In this document: piece after piece, positions 1 through 8,481 of the stretch
Numbering within the stretch: the stretch's first letter is position 1
Layout of the letters: each line of letters begins with the position of its first letter
Source of the DNA: Neobacillus nitrireducens
GTDB taxonomy: Bacteria; Bacillota; Bacilli; Bacillales; Cytobacillaceae
Assembly (NCBI RefSeq): GCF_030915405.1
Contig: NZ_CP133262.1
Location: forward strand, 4,369,001 to 4,433,000
Direction: 5' to 3'
DNA: 64,000 bases
Program-made: the position numbers and the translations under genes
The notes under the pieces: model-generated
Told to the model about the DNA's origin: nothing
What the model saw: the letters and a program-made list of their open reading frames with translations, nothing else
The model's database searches: none

Positions 1-60
1 GTTATCTTGAAGTAAATATCTCTTTCTATTACCTGAGACAATGATCTCTTGGACTTTCAT
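1..60 (-). CDS. Tyrosine recombinase/integrase, N-terminal fragment (runs off window)
   Basis: The reverse strand reads an open frame from ATG at 60 to the window edge, beginning MKVQEIIVSG and continuing NRKRYLLQDN. An AGAGGA-type ribosome binding site lies about 10 bases upstream. This opening resembles the N-terminus of Bacillus site-specific tyrosine recombinases, which often start MKVQE and then have a K-R-Y-L-L motif, recalled from family knowledge. Only 20 codons are visible, so no catalytic residue can be checked. In B. subtilis ytoI lies next to ytpI; here this reading frame takes that place, which suggests an acquired gene. Confidence 0.42.
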   Translation of the reverse strand, partial: MKVQEIIVSGNRKRYLLQDN

Positions 61-226
61 AACCAACCATCCTCTTTTACTTATTTAATGGGGAATTTAC
101 TCCATTAGTAAATTTCAATCATATTGGACTTATCCTAATTTCAACAAAACAGAATGTACCTTCGTAGTATACTTTGACTACTATAATTATGAAATAGGGT
201 TTTACTGTCAATAAAGTACAATAAAA

Positions 227-266
227 AGGGATAAACCCCACGTAGAATACGTTAAGGTCTATCCCT
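227..266. other. Imperfect hairpin in the intergenic region
   Basis: Outer arms AGGGATA (227-233) and TATCCCT (260-266) enclose inner arms ACGTA (240-244) and TACGT (248-252). There is no adjacent T-run, so it is not a standard terminator. It sits between the recombinase-like gene and the dispersed repeat. The rest of 61-348 is AT-rich and shows no convincing gene. Confidence 0.4.
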
Positions 267-348
267 AATTATAGTTGTGTTTTTCAACAAGAAGCGGCTT
301 CTTATTTTATTACAAGATAATAAATTATAAGTTTTGAACCTAGATAAC

Positions 349-496
349 TGTCTAGCTCCAGCGCCCTAGCGGCTAGTGTCCTTCGCTCTCCGCCCTACGA
401 TAAGTCAACATCGAATCGCTAACGCTCTTCGTGTTTCCTATATCTCAGTTGGAGCGCTCCAGGCCATACGCCGCTGAACAGGGCGCTTTCGCTTTT
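349..496 (+). repeat. Dispersed ~148-bp repeat, copy 1
   Basis: Begins TGTCTAGCTCCAGCGCCC and ends GGGCGCTTTCGCTTTT. The termini are partly complementary (CAGCGCCC...GCGGC against GCCGCT...GGGCGCT), and the palindrome GGAGCGCTCC lies inside, so it can fold as a long stem-loop. A second copy in the same orientation is at 2802-2948 with most positions identical. No coding potential is evident. It looks like the small palindromic intergenic repeats of Bacillus genomes; calling it mobile is inference. It ends at the ytpI stop codon. Confidence 0.8.
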
Positions 497-806
497 ATTT
501 TTGCAGTTCAAAGTTTTTTGCTTCTTCGATTGCGAAGGGATGGTAGTGTTTGTATTTTTTGAAACCAATCCAGCTGAACAGTGCTCCATAAACAATGAAT
601 ATGGCGGCGACAATATACATAACTGTTGTTTCAGAAATAAATAGCAGGTGATTAACTCCAAATAAAAAGACAAACAGTCCAAGTGCAATATTTGATTTAG
701 CAGCAAGCCATTTCTTTTCTACTAAACGGTTGCTTCTGATGTATTTTGTTTTATAAAATAGATAGAAAGCAAATAGTATGGCAATTAAAATAACAAGTAC
801 ATACAT
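495..806 (-). CDS. ytpI: YtpI family membrane protein
   Basis: 103-residue protein starting at ATG 806 behind a GGAGGAAA ribosome binding site; longer upstream starts lack one. The N-terminus MYVLVILIAILFAFYLFY is a membrane segment, followed by a basic stretch and two further hydrophobic segments (around residues 40-58 and 63-83), so a three-helix membrane protein is predicted with a soluble tail. Length and position next to nrnA match B. subtilis YtpI, whose function is unknown. It is transcribed divergently from nrnA, with only 95 bases between the two start codons, so the promoters must overlap. The stop codon abuts the dispersed repeat. Confidence 0.8.
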   Translation of the reverse strand: MYVLVILIAILFAFYLFYKTKYIRSNRLVEKKWLAAKSNIALGLFVFLFGVNHLLFISETTVMYIVAAIFIVYGALFSWIGFKKYKHYHPFAIEEAKNFELQK

Positions 807-901
807 ATTATTTCCTCCAAGCATAGAAAATCTTTTATTATTGTAACTGTAAAAACAAAAAAATACCACCATTGAGTTAGTTGGTAAAAGGAGCATTGCC
901 C

Positions 902-1852
902 ATGATTGAGCAAATTTTAGCAGAGATTAAACAATATGAAACCATCATTATCCATCGTCATGTCCGCCCGGACCCTGATGCCTACGGTTCACAGGGGGGA
1001 TTGGCAGCGATTCTCCAAGCGTCCTTTCCAGATAAAAAGATTTATGCAGTAGGCCTAGAGGAGCCAACCCTTCATTACATGCGCAGGCTTGATGTCATTG
1101 AAGATGACGTATACAAGGGGGCATTAGTGATCGTTTGTGATACCGCAAATGCTGAACGAATTGATGACAAGCGTTATTCACTGGGTGATAAATTAATAAA
1201 AATTGATCATCATCCAAATGAGGATCCATACGGTGATTTACTATGGGTAGATACAAGTGCCAGCTCGTGCAGCGAAATGATTTATGAATTTTATTTAACT
1301 GGAAAAGACAAAGGGCTTAGAATGAATGATGAAGCGGCAAGATTATTATACGCTGGAATTGTCGGCGATACGGGAAGATTTCTTTTTCCGAGTACAACAG
1401 AAAAGACGCTCGGTTACGCCGGGGAATTGATTCATTATAATTTTTCAAGGACAGAGCTATTTGACAAAATGTATGAATTGGATACCAATATCATTAAGTT
1501 AAATGGTTATATCCTCCAAAATTTTGAATTTCAGAAAAACGGGGTTGCCTCTGTCAGACTAACAAAAGAACTTCTCCAAGAGTACAATGCAAAACCGGCA
1601 GAAGCATCGCTCTTAGTTGGAACATTGGGAAATGTAAAAGGAATTAAAGCATGGGTTTTCTTCATCGAAGAAACCGAACAAATAAGAGTCCGATTGCGTT
1701 CAAAAGGTCCGGTCATCAATGGAGTGGCAAGGCAGTTTAAAGGTGGAGGACACCCGCTAGCATCAGGTGCATCCATCTATTCATGGAACGAAGTAGATAA
1801 TGTATTGAAAGCACTTGACGAGGTATGTGAAAATTATTCCTTTAACAAATAG
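902..1852 (+). CDS. nrnA: Bifunctional oligoribonuclease / pAp phosphatase NrnA (DHH family)
   Basis: 316 residues, close to the 313 of B. subtilis NrnA (YtqI). The family degrades 2-5 nt RNAs to mononucleotides and dephosphorylates 3'-phosphoadenosine 5'-phosphate in the cytoplasm. DHH-type metal motifs are visible: HRHVRPDPDAYGS near residue 20, a D-x-A motif (VCDTANAE), DHHPNED near residue 105, and the C-terminal DHHA1 motif GGGHPLASGA near residue 290. ATG 902 is chosen because AAAAGGAG ends 8 bases upstream; a TTG at 881 would overlap that site. A terminator follows directly. Confidence 0.95.
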   Translation: MIEQILAEIKQYETIIIHRHVRPDPDAYGSQGGLAAILQASFPDKKIYAVGLEEPTLHYMRRLDVIEDDVYKGALVIVCDTANAERIDDKRYSLGDKLIKIDHHPNEDPYGDLLWVDTSASSCSEMIYEFYLTGKDKGLRMNDEAARLLYAGIVGDTGRFLFPSTTEKTLGYAGELIHYNFSRTELFDKMYELDTNIIKLNGYILQNFEFQKNGVASVRLTKELLQEYNAKPAEASLLVGTLGNVKGIKAWVFFIEETEQIRVRLRSKGPVINGVARQFKGGGHPLASGASIYSWNEVDNVLKALDEVCENYSFNK

Positions 1853-1890
1853 AAAAATCGGCCCTGTTTATGGCAGGGGCCGATTTTTTA
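1853..1890. terminator. Bidirectional terminator between nrnA and ytrI
   Basis: Stem AAAAATCGGCCCTG (1853-1866) pairs with CAGGGGCCGATTTTT (1874-1888) with one bulged base. A-tract and T-tract flanks let it serve both the nrnA (+) and ytrI (-) transcripts. The ytrI stop codon lies within the T-tract. Confidence 0.9.
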
Positions 1891-2388
1891 TTCGAATTGT
1901 ATCTCTAGTTGTATCGAAAGATTTGTATAAAAAACCATTTCTTTCACCTTAAGTTTATACCGTTTATCATTTATTTTGATGGGTTTATTTTCAATAATCT
2001 TTTTCAGAAGGTCCTTACTTTTGTAGACTGTTTCGATGTCTTTGGCAATCATCAAGCTAATATCATCTCTAACCGCATCTTCTGTCTCTGAAACGCTTAA
2101 TAAATCAAGTTTATATTTTTCCCAGTTGGTAATTCTTACATTGATTTTCTGCACGGTAAGTTGTTCAATTTTTCGCTTATTGATTTCTTTATATTCTTCC
2201 TGCCAGATCTTTTTCTCGTCTTTTAAGTCAACAATTTCCTGCGCTTGTTTCCGGATTAATTCAGTGTTCTCTTCCTGCCAAACTCCATAAATATATAAAA
2301 AAATACACCAGCTAATCACACCGCCAACGGCCATTCCTGCAAAAAATCGCTGCCAGGCAGGTCTTCTATATAATGGCGGGATTCTCAT
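1888..2388 (-). CDS. ytrI: Sporulation membrane protein YtrI
   Basis: 166 residues from ATG 2388, beginning MRIPPLYRRPAWQRFFAG. One transmembrane helix lies near residues 18-36, followed by a charged, coiled-coil-prone region (residues 40-75) and a C-terminal domain. The start overlaps the ytrH stop codon as ATGA, so the pair is translationally coupled. In B. subtilis ytrH and ytrI are sporulation genes; I recall mother-cell (sigma E) control from the literature but cannot identify that promoter here. The gene converges on nrnA and shares its terminator. Confidence 0.88.
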   Translation of the reverse strand: MRIPPLYRRPAWQRFFAGMAVGGVISWCIFLYIYGVWQEENTELIRKQAQEIVDLKDEKKIWQEEYKEINKRKIEQLTVQKINVRITNWEKYKLDLLSVSETEDAVRDDISLMIAKDIETVYKSKDLLKKIIENKPIKINDKRYKLKVKEMVFYTNLSIQLEIQFE

Positions 2389-2723
2389 GATGAGATATGC
2401 TCCTGTGTTAACCAATTGATAATCAAGGCACCCGTTTGGGCTCCGCCCAGGGCTGAGAGAATTATTAATAATTGTTTGACTAGGTCCTTTGTGTCGGCGT
2501 TAAAAATTCCTCTTTCAAACGTATAAACAGCGTCAAATGTCCCGCCAATAGCAGAAACAATCGCCCAAATTCTCAGTGCAGAAGATAAGCGGTAAACAGT
2601 CGTAAGTGGAGGCTGCCCGGTTAGAAAAGAGGCGATTCCGCCAATAAGTGAACCGCCAAGCACCACCCCTAAGGCAATAAAGTAGCTTTCAATAAAAGCA
2701 GGAAAAAAACCAATTTCTTTCAT
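2385..2723 (-). CDS. ytrH: Sporulation membrane protein YtrH
   Basis: 112 residues, essentially the B. subtilis YtrH length. Hydrophobic segments occur at about residues 12-34, 50-68 and 83-103, with glycine-rich stretches (GVVLGGSLIGG and SALGGAQTGALIINW). Start ATG 2723 has an AGGGCGG/GAGG-rich upstream sequence. It forms a two-gene operon with ytrI through a 4-base overlap. The predicted location is the forespore-surrounding or mother-cell membrane, by analogy with B. subtilis; biochemical function is unknown. The second copy of the dispersed repeat lies immediately upstream of the operon. Confidence 0.87.
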   Translation of the reverse strand: MKEIGFFPAFIESYFIALGVVLGGSLIGGIASFLTGQPPLTTVYRLSSALRIWAIVSAIGGTFDAVYTFERGIFNADTKDLVKQLLIILSALGGAQTGALIINWLTQEHISS

Positions 2724-2801
2724 ATCCTCAACCGCCCTTATCCATAATCAATCCCATTACTCATTTATATGGACAAACTAGTGCAAATATGAATTAAGAA
2801 T

Positions 2802-2948
2802 TGTCTAGCTTCAGCGCCCAGCGGCTAGTGTACTTCGCTCTCCGCCCTACGATAAGTCAAGCACGAATGCGCTTTCGCTCTTCGTGTTTCCTTTATCTCG
2901 GTTGGAGCGCTCCAGTCCATACGCCGCTAAACGGGCACTTCAGCTTTT
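2802..2948 (+). repeat. Dispersed ~147-bp repeat, copy 2
   Basis: Starts TGTCTAGCTTCAGCGCCC and ends CACTTCAGCTTTT. It contains the same central blocks as copy 1 (CTTCGCTCTCCGCCCTACGA, GTTGGAGCGCTCCAG, CCATACGCCGCT). Orientation is the same as copy 1. Some positions show compensatory-looking variation at the termini. It sits between the divergent ytrH and dnaE genes, upstream of the probable dnaE -10 box (TATAAT, 2992-2997). Confidence 0.8.
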
Positions 2949-3032
2949 CTAATAAAATAAGAACATATTTTCCTTTTTTGTATTTAAGCTCTATAATAGA
3001 GGGAGAGATTATGGAATGAAGGGTGTGAGAAT

Positions 3033-6000
3033 ATGTCTTTTATTCACCTGCATGTATATAGTGCATATAGTTTGTTAACCAGTACGGCTTCAGTTCCGGA
3101 TTTAATTGAAAATGCACTGAAAAAAGGCTTTTCTGCAATCGCCTTAACGGACAGAAATGTTATGTATGGAACTATTGAATTTTATAAATTGTGTAAAAAA
3201 AATAACCTTAGACCCATTATCGGGTTAACTGTAGATGTCGAAAGCGAACATACCCAAAATGAGTCTTATCCACTGGTCCTGCTCGCTGAGAATGATCATG
3301 GCTATAATAATCTATTAAAGATATCCAGTACGGTTCAAACGAAAACTGAACATGGGATTCCGTTAAAATGGCTGAAACATTATTCGGAAGGGCTGATTGC
3401 GATTACTCCCGGACCAGTAGGAGAAATCGAGCAGTCTATTTTAATTGGCCAAGAGGAAATCGCCAGAGAGATCATCAGTAAACTGGCTGCCATCTTCGGT
3501 AGAAACAGCTTTTTTCTGGCGATTCAAGATCATCAGCTTGAACAAGAAACAACCATCAGAAATCAGTTTAACTTGATTTCAAAAGAAATGAATATCCCTC
3601 TTGTAGCAACAAACCAGGTCCATTATTTAGAAAAAGAAGATATGTTTGCCCAAGAGTGTCTATTAGCCATAAAAAATGGCGATAAATTGCAGGACGACCA
3701 TAGAGAAAGACTGGAAAACGACGAGTACTATTTAAAACCTGCCAGTGAGATGGTCGACCGCTTTTCTGATCTCCCAGATGCACTGGAAAATACGCTCAGG
3801 ATTGCTAACAGATGCAACTTCAACATTGAACTTAATAAGACGTATCTACCAGCATTCCCAACGGAGAATGGAATGCAAGCTCCGGAGTACCTTGAAGTAT
3901 TATGCAAGCAGGGATTAACGGAACGTTTTCCTTCACCTTCCGAAGAATATTATCAACGTTTATCCTATGAACTCTCGGTCATAAAGCGAATGGAATTCAG
4001 CAATTACTTTTTAATTGTTTGGGATTTTATGAGATATGCTCGCGTGCAGGGGATTTTGACTGGACCTGGAAGGGGCTCAGCCGCAGGTTCGCTTGTTGCC
4101 TATGTTTTATACATTACCGATGTTGACCCATTAAAGCATAATCTATTATTTGAACGGTTTTTAAATCCTGAACGGATTTCAATGCCAGATATTGATATAG
4201 ATTTTCCCGACCATCGACGTGATGAAGTGATTAATTATGTGGCCGGAAAATATGGTGAACTGCATGTTGCACAAATCGTCACATTTGGAACGCTCGCAGC
4301 AAAAGCAGCCTTAAGAGATGTCGGTAAAGTTTTTGGATTAAATTCAAAGGAACTCGAACAATTATCGAGGACAATCCCACCGCGTTTAGGAGTAAATCTA
4401 CAAGGTGCCTATAAAGAATCCGAAGCACTCAGAAGGTTTATAAAGGAAAACCCGATGAATGAACGGCTTTTTGAAACGGCATTAAAACTAGAAGGACTGC
4501 CGCGCCACACTTCGACCCATGCAGCCGGTGTGGTAATAAGTGAGAAACAACTAATTGATTTGATCCCTATTCAACGGGGGTCTAATCATGTTTATTTAAC
4601 GCAATATTCAATGGAACATCTTGAAGAAGTCGGTCTCCTGAAAATGGACTTTCTAGGCTTGCGGAATCTTACATTACTAGATTCAATTTTATCTTCTATC
4701 CATCGTAAGACGGGGAAGAAGGTAAACCTCAACTCGATACCGTTAGAGGACACTAAGACCTTCAGCTTGTTAGCGGACGGTGAAACGACAGGTATATTTC
4801 AGCTTGAATCCGAAGGGATGCGAAAGGTTCTAACTCGTTTGAAACCTTCCCGTTTTGAAGATATTGTGGCAGTCAATGCCCTGTACCGGCCGGGTCCAAT
4901 GGAAAATATCCCGCTCTTTATTGAACGAAAACACGGCATAAAGAAAGTTGAATTTCCACACCCTGATTTACAGCCAATCCTTGAAAATACATATGGCGTA
5001 ATTGTTTACCAAGAGCAAATCATGCAAATTGCTTCGAAGTTGGCGGGCTTTTCACTCGGTGAAGCCGATTTATTAAGAAGAGCTGTCGGGAAAAAGAAGA
5101 AAGAAATCCTTGATAAGGAGCGGAGCCATTTTGTCCAGGGAGCCTTAAAAAAAGGGTATGAATTAACATTGGCTAATGATATCTACGATTTAATTGTTCG
5201 GTTTGCAAATTATGGCTTTAACCGCAGCCATGCGGTTGCTTATAGTATGATTGCATACCAGTTAGCCTTTTTAAAAGCAAATTACCCGGTTTATTTTATG
5301 GCAGGCCTCTTAACATCAGCCATCGGAAATGATACGAAAATAGGGCAATATATCATGGAAACAAAACAAAAAGGGATTACAGTCCTGCCTCCATCCATCA
5401 ATAATAGTGGTTTCGCCTTTCAAGTGGAACAGGACGGAATTCGTTACAGTTTAGCAGCGATTAAAAGCGTAGGTGCAGCAGCATTAAAAGAAATTTTTCA
5501 AGCCAGGAAAAAGAGAAAGTTCGCTGACCTATTTGATTTTTGCATCCGGGTTTCCGCTAAAGCCATCAATCGAAAAACGCTTGAGTTCCTTGTCCATTCA
5601 GGCTGCTTCGATGAATTTGGAGAAGATCGTGCCGTGTTGCTTGCAAGTATAGATGTAGCGATGGAGCATGCGCAAATCTTTAAACCAACCGAAGATAACC
5701 AATTTGATTTATTTGAAGAAGAGTTCATTCCGAAGCCTAACTATATGCAAGTCGATCCGATTAGCCTGGAGAATAAGTTGACATTCGAAAAAGATGCGCT
5801 TGGCTTCTATCTATCTGACCATCCAGTTTCTATTTATGAAAAGCAACTTAAACACTCAGGAGCAACCCTCTTATTTGGACTTAATAATCAAAACCAAAGG
5901 GTGGCATCAGGTGTATATATCACCTCGATGAAATCAATACGGACCAAGAAAGGTGATTCCATGGCCTTTTTATCCATAAGTGATTCCAGTGGCGAAATGG

Positions 6001-6395
6001 AAGCAGTAGCTTTCCCGAATGTATACAAAAGATATTCGCATCTATTAGGGCAAGGTAAATTTGTTTTGCTTGAAGGGAAAGTTGAAGAACGTGATGGGAA
6101 GCAGCAATTTATTATTCAACAAGGTTCAAATTTAGTAGAGTGGCTGCAAACAAAATCCGTTAAACAATCCGTTTTATATGTGAAAATAGTGGAGGAGAAA
6201 CAGGACGATCAATCTCTTCAACAACTACATCAGCTGTTAAAAGAAAATCAGGGAAGAGCGGCAGTGGTTTTACACTATGAAAAAAGTCGAAAAACCATTA
6301 GGCTCGGGGATGAAAATAATATCAATCCTACCCCTGATTTTCTGCAAATATTGAGAAATATGCTTGGTCCAAAAAATGTTGTTTTGAAGGAATAA
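3033..6395 (+). CDS. dnaE: DNA polymerase III alpha subunit DnaE
   Basis: 1120 residues, like B. subtilis DnaE (1115). It extends RNA primers at the replication fork and works beside PolC. Domain order by eye: N-terminal PHP domain (residues 1-270, starting FIHLHVYSAYSLL), palm with GRGSAAGS (about 346) and the catalytic PDIDIDF aspartates at 386, 388 and 390, fingers and thumb, a helix-hairpin-helix-type region around 780-860, and an OB-fold near 970-1050 (SDSSGEMEAVAFP). No DnaQ-like exonuclease insertion is present, so it is DnaE rather than PolC. ATG 3033 follows an AAGGGTGTGAG site; TATAAT at 2992-2997 is a likely -10 box. Confidence 0.96.
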   Translation: MSFIHLHVYSAYSLLTSTASVPDLIENALKKGFSAIALTDRNVMYGTIEFYKLCKKNNLRPIIGLTVDVESEHTQNESYPLVLLAENDHGYNNLLKISSTVQTKTEHGIPLKWLKHYSEGLIAITPGPVGEIEQSILIGQEEIAREIISKLAAIFGRNSFFLAIQDHQLEQETTIRNQFNLISKEMNIPLVATNQVHYLEKEDMFAQECLLAIKNGDKLQDDHRERLENDEYYLKPASEMVDRFSDLPDALENTLRIANRCNFNIELNKTYLPAFPTENGMQAPEYLEVLCKQGLTERFPSPSEEYYQRLSYELSVIKRMEFSNYFLIVWDFMRYARVQGILTGPGRGSAAGSLVAYVLYITDVDPLKHNLLFERFLNPERISMPDIDIDFPDHRRDEVINYVAGKYGELHVAQIVTFGTLAAKAALRDVGKVFGLNSKELEQLSRTIPPRLGVNLQGAYKESEALRRFIKENPMNERLFETALKLEGLPRHTSTHAAGVVISEKQLIDLIPIQRGSNHVYLTQYSMEHLEEVGLLKMDFLGLRNLTLLDSILSSIHRKTGKKVNLNSIPLEDTKTFSLLADGETTGIFQLESEGMRKVLTRLKPSRFEDIVAVNALYRPGPMENIPLFIERKHGIKKVEFPHPDLQPILENTYGVIVYQEQIMQIASKLAGFSLGEADLLRRAVGKKKKEILDKERSHFVQGALKKGYELTLANDIYDLIVRFANYGFNRSHAVAYSMIAYQLAFLKANYPVYFMAGLLTSAIGNDTKIGQYIMETKQKGITVLPPSINNSGFAFQVEQDGIRYSLAAIKSVGAAALKEIFQARKKRKFADLFDFCIRVSAKAINRKTLEFLVHSGCFDEFGEDRAVLLASIDVAMEHAQIFKPTEDNQFDLFEEEFIPKPNYMQVDPISLENKLTFEKDALGFYLSDHPVSIYEKQLKHSGATLLFGLNNQNQRVASGVYITSMKSIRTKKGDSMAFLSISDSSGEMEAVAFPNVYKRYSHLLGQGKFVLLEGKVEERDGKQQFIIQQGSNLVEWLQTKSVKQSVLYVKIVEEKQDDQSLQQLHQLLKENQGRAAVVLHYEKSRKTIRLGDENNINPTPDFLQILRNMLGPKNVVLKE

Positions 6396-6398
6396 TTC

Positions 6399-6426
6399 TT
6401 TACAACGATTGAAGATATGTTATAGT
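6399..6426 (+). promoter_or_regulatory. Sigma-A promoter of the malic enzyme gene
   Basis: TTTACA (6399-6404), 16-base spacer, TATAGT (6421-6426). The predicted transcription start near 6433 lies just upstream of the palindrome at 6442-6454. The -35 box begins 3 bases after the dnaE stop codon, so the gene has its own promoter. Confidence 0.7.
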
Positions 6427-6441
6427 GATAATGAGACAAGT

Positions 6442-6454
6442 GTGGTCTGACCAC
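6442..6454. promoter_or_regulatory. Putative GntR/FadR-type operator 1
   Basis: Perfect palindrome GTGGTCTGACCAC with a single central base, just downstream of the predicted transcription start of the malic enzyme gene. An identical 13-mer occurs at 8469-8481 before accD. The TGGTC-N-GACCA form is typical of FadR-subfamily GntR regulators, and one such gene (7767-8396) lies between the two sites. Binding is inferred. Confidence 0.75.
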
Positions 6455-6521
6455 CAAAAAGCGAACTGCAGATAGTGGGATGTTAAATAAGCTTTTGTAA
6501 AAATTTGAGGGGTGAAATATC

Positions 6522-7760
6522 TTGACTTTACGGGAAGAAGCACTACATATGCATCGAATTAATAAGGGGAAATTAGAATCGAAATCTAAAGTTTTAGTCC
6601 GAAATGCACATGATTTAAGCTTAGCGTATTCACCAGGTGTTGCAGAGCCTTGCAAAGATATTTATGAAAAGCCTGAATTGGTTTATGAATATACCATGAA
6701 AGGGAACATGGTTGCTGTCGTTTCTGATGGAACAGCTGTTCTTGGACTTGGAAATATTGGACCTGAAGCCGCTCTCCCTGTTATGGAAGGTAAAGCAGTC
6801 CTATTTAAAAGTTTTGCCGGTGTGGATGCTTTTCCAATCTGTTTGAACACAACGGATGTTGACAAAATTGTTGAAACAGTTAAATTGCTTGAACCTACCT
6901 TTGGTGGCGTAAACCTTGAAGATATTGCTGCGCCAAATTGTTTCGTGATTGAGGAAAGATTGAAAAAAGAAGCAAATATTCCTATTTTTCATGATGATCA
7001 GCATGGTACAGCAATTGTGACTGTGGCAGGACTTGTCAATGCACTAAAGCTTATCGGCAAAAAAATGCAGGAAATTAAAGTGGTTGCAAACGGTGCTGGT
7101 GCAGCGGGGATTGCCATTATTAAATTGTTATATAGTTATGGTGTTAGAGACATAATTATGTGCGATACTAAAGGAGCCATTTACGAAGGGCGCCCACAAG
7201 GAATGAATGCAGTTAAATCTGAAGTAGCGAAATATACAAACCGAGATAACCTAACAGGCAGCCTTGCAGATGTCATTAAAGGTGCTGATGTATTTATCGG
7301 GGTTTCAGTTGCAGGTGCACTTACAAAAGAAATGGTTGCTTCAATGAATCCAGATTCAATCATTTTTGCAATGGCCAATCCTGATCCTGAGATTATGCCT
7401 GATGAGGCAAAAGCAGCAGGGGCCAAAGTGGTTGGAACAGGCCGTTCAGATTTTCCAAACCAAGTTAACAATGTTCTCGCTTTCCCGGGAATTTTCCGTG
7501 GGGCACTTGATGTTCGTGCTACCCATATAAATGAAAAAATGAAAATCGCGGCTGTAGAAGCTATTGCCAACCTAATCAACCCAGATGAACTAAATGCCGA
7601 TTATGTCATTCCGGGACCTTTTGACCCGAGAGTTGCTCCAGATGTTGCAGCAGCAGTCGCAAAAGCAGCCATGGAGACTGGTGTTGCTCGCATTAAGGTT
7701 GATCCTGAAGAAATAAAGGAAAAAACAAAAAGGCTCGCTATTATTGGCAAAAGTGAGTGA
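6522..7760 (+). CDS. ytsJ: NADP-dependent malic enzyme (YtsJ type)
   Basis: 412 residues, very similar to B. subtilis YtsJ as I recall its sequence. It decarboxylates malate oxidatively to pyruvate and supplies NADPH. Visible features are the N-terminal malic domain (SLAYSPGVAEPCKDI, residues 28-42; GFxN-like metal region VNLEDIAAPNCF; FHDDQHGTA near residue 160) and a Rossmann domain with VVANGAGAAGIAII near residue 190. The start is TTG 6522, 7 bases after GAGGGGTG. It is probably co-transcribed with the GntR gene 6 bases downstream and may be controlled by it through the palindrome at 6442-6454. Confidence 0.95.
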   Translation: MTLREEALHMHRINKGKLESKSKVLVRNAHDLSLAYSPGVAEPCKDIYEKPELVYEYTMKGNMVAVVSDGTAVLGLGNIGPEAALPVMEGKAVLFKSFAGVDAFPICLNTTDVDKIVETVKLLEPTFGGVNLEDIAAPNCFVIEERLKKEANIPIFHDDQHGTAIVTVAGLVNALKLIGKKMQEIKVVANGAGAAGIAIIKLLYSYGVRDIIMCDTKGAIYEGRPQGMNAVKSEVAKYTNRDNLTGSLADVIKGADVFIGVSVAGALTKEMVASMNPDSIIFAMANPDPEIMPDEAKAAGAKVVGTGRSDFPNQVNNVLAFPGIFRGALDVRATHINEKMKIAAVEAIANLINPDELNADYVIPGPFDPRVAPDVAAAVAKAAMETGVARIKVDPEEIKEKTKRLAIIGKSE

Positions 7761-7766
7761 ACGTAA

Positions 7767-8396
7767 GTGGCAAACAATCCGAAAGTATATTTAGAAATTG
7801 TTAAGCATTTACGAGAAATGATAACCATCGATGGATTAATAGCCGGAGATAAAATCCCATCTGAACGAGAATTGTCGGAGCGCCTGAATTTCGGGCGCTC
7901 TTCCGTTAGAGAAGCACTTAGGGCTTTAGAATTACTGGGACTAATTGAAACCAGACGGGGTGAAGGGACCTTTATTCGTGACTTTCAGGGGAACCATCTC
8001 GTTCAGCTTCTAAGTACTTTTATTTTACAGGATGAAAAAGCAAAACGAGATGTATTGGAAACCAGGAATTATATAGAGATGGACCTCCTAAGATTAGCTT
8101 TGCTAAAAATAGATGACCAACATATTGTGAATGTGAAAGACTGGCTAAATCAAGAAGACAGCATACAAGATGATGAGTTTTTTAATCGAATAATTGAGAT
8201 TGCAGATAATCACCTTTTATCTAGAATTTGGTCAATATTAAAAGACTATTACGATTCGCTTGAATTAGTAAAAGTGACCATTCATCGTGAAAAATATCTA
8301 GCCTTACTCGATGCCCTCGCTGAAAAGAATGAATTAAAAACACTATCCGCCTATTATAATCTACGGAATTTGTCTGTTTTTAACGACAAATACTAA
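7767..8396 (+). CDS. GntR-family (FadR subfamily) transcriptional regulator
   Basis: 209 residues with a GTG start 6 bases after the malic enzyme stop. The N-terminal winged helix is clear (residues 5-72: VYLEIVKHLREMI, then KIPSERELSERLNFGRSSVREALRALELLGLIETRRGEGTFI split over the helix-turn-helix and wing). The C-terminal domain (about 85-200) is a short helical FCD-like domain, but the usual metal-binding histidine positions appear replaced (for example REKYLALLDALAEKN where FCD proteins often have an H). It lies between two identical TGGTCTGACCA palindromes, so it probably represses or activates both the malic enzyme and accDA. The effector is unknown; a malonyl- or acyl-CoA is a guess. 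B. subtilis has no counterpart at this locus. Confidence 0.88.
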   Translation: MANNPKVYLEIVKHLREMITIDGLIAGDKIPSERELSERLNFGRSSVREALRALELLGLIETRRGEGTFIRDFQGNHLVQLLSTFILQDEKAKRDVLETRNYIEMDLLRLALLKIDDQHIVNVKDWLNQEDSIQDDEFFNRIIEIADNHLLSRIWSILKDYYDSLELVKVTIHREKYLALLDALAEKNELKTLSAYYNLRNLSVFNDKY

Positions 8397-8468
8397 CAGA
8401 TTTTGAATCATTTTTATTCTATAGTGAAGGTTAACCAAGCCCTTTGATAGGGTATTTTTGTTTCAACA

Positions 8469-8481
8469 GTGGTCTGACCAC
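8469..8481. promoter_or_regulatory. Putative GntR/FadR-type operator 2, upstream of accD
   Basis: GTGGTCTGACCAC, extended to a 15-bp perfect palindrome AGTGGTCTGACCACT (8468-8482). It is the same 13-mer as at 6442-6454. A possible promoter (TTGTTT 8458-8463, 18-base spacer, TATAGA 8482-8487) would place the operator between the -35 and -10 boxes, consistent with repression. The promoter assignment is tentative. Confidence 0.72.

Noticed and set aside
2801..3019. Open frame inside the dispersed repeat before dnaE
   Set aside because: It mostly covers repeat copy 2 and the dnaE promoter region; similar frames are disrupted in copy 1.
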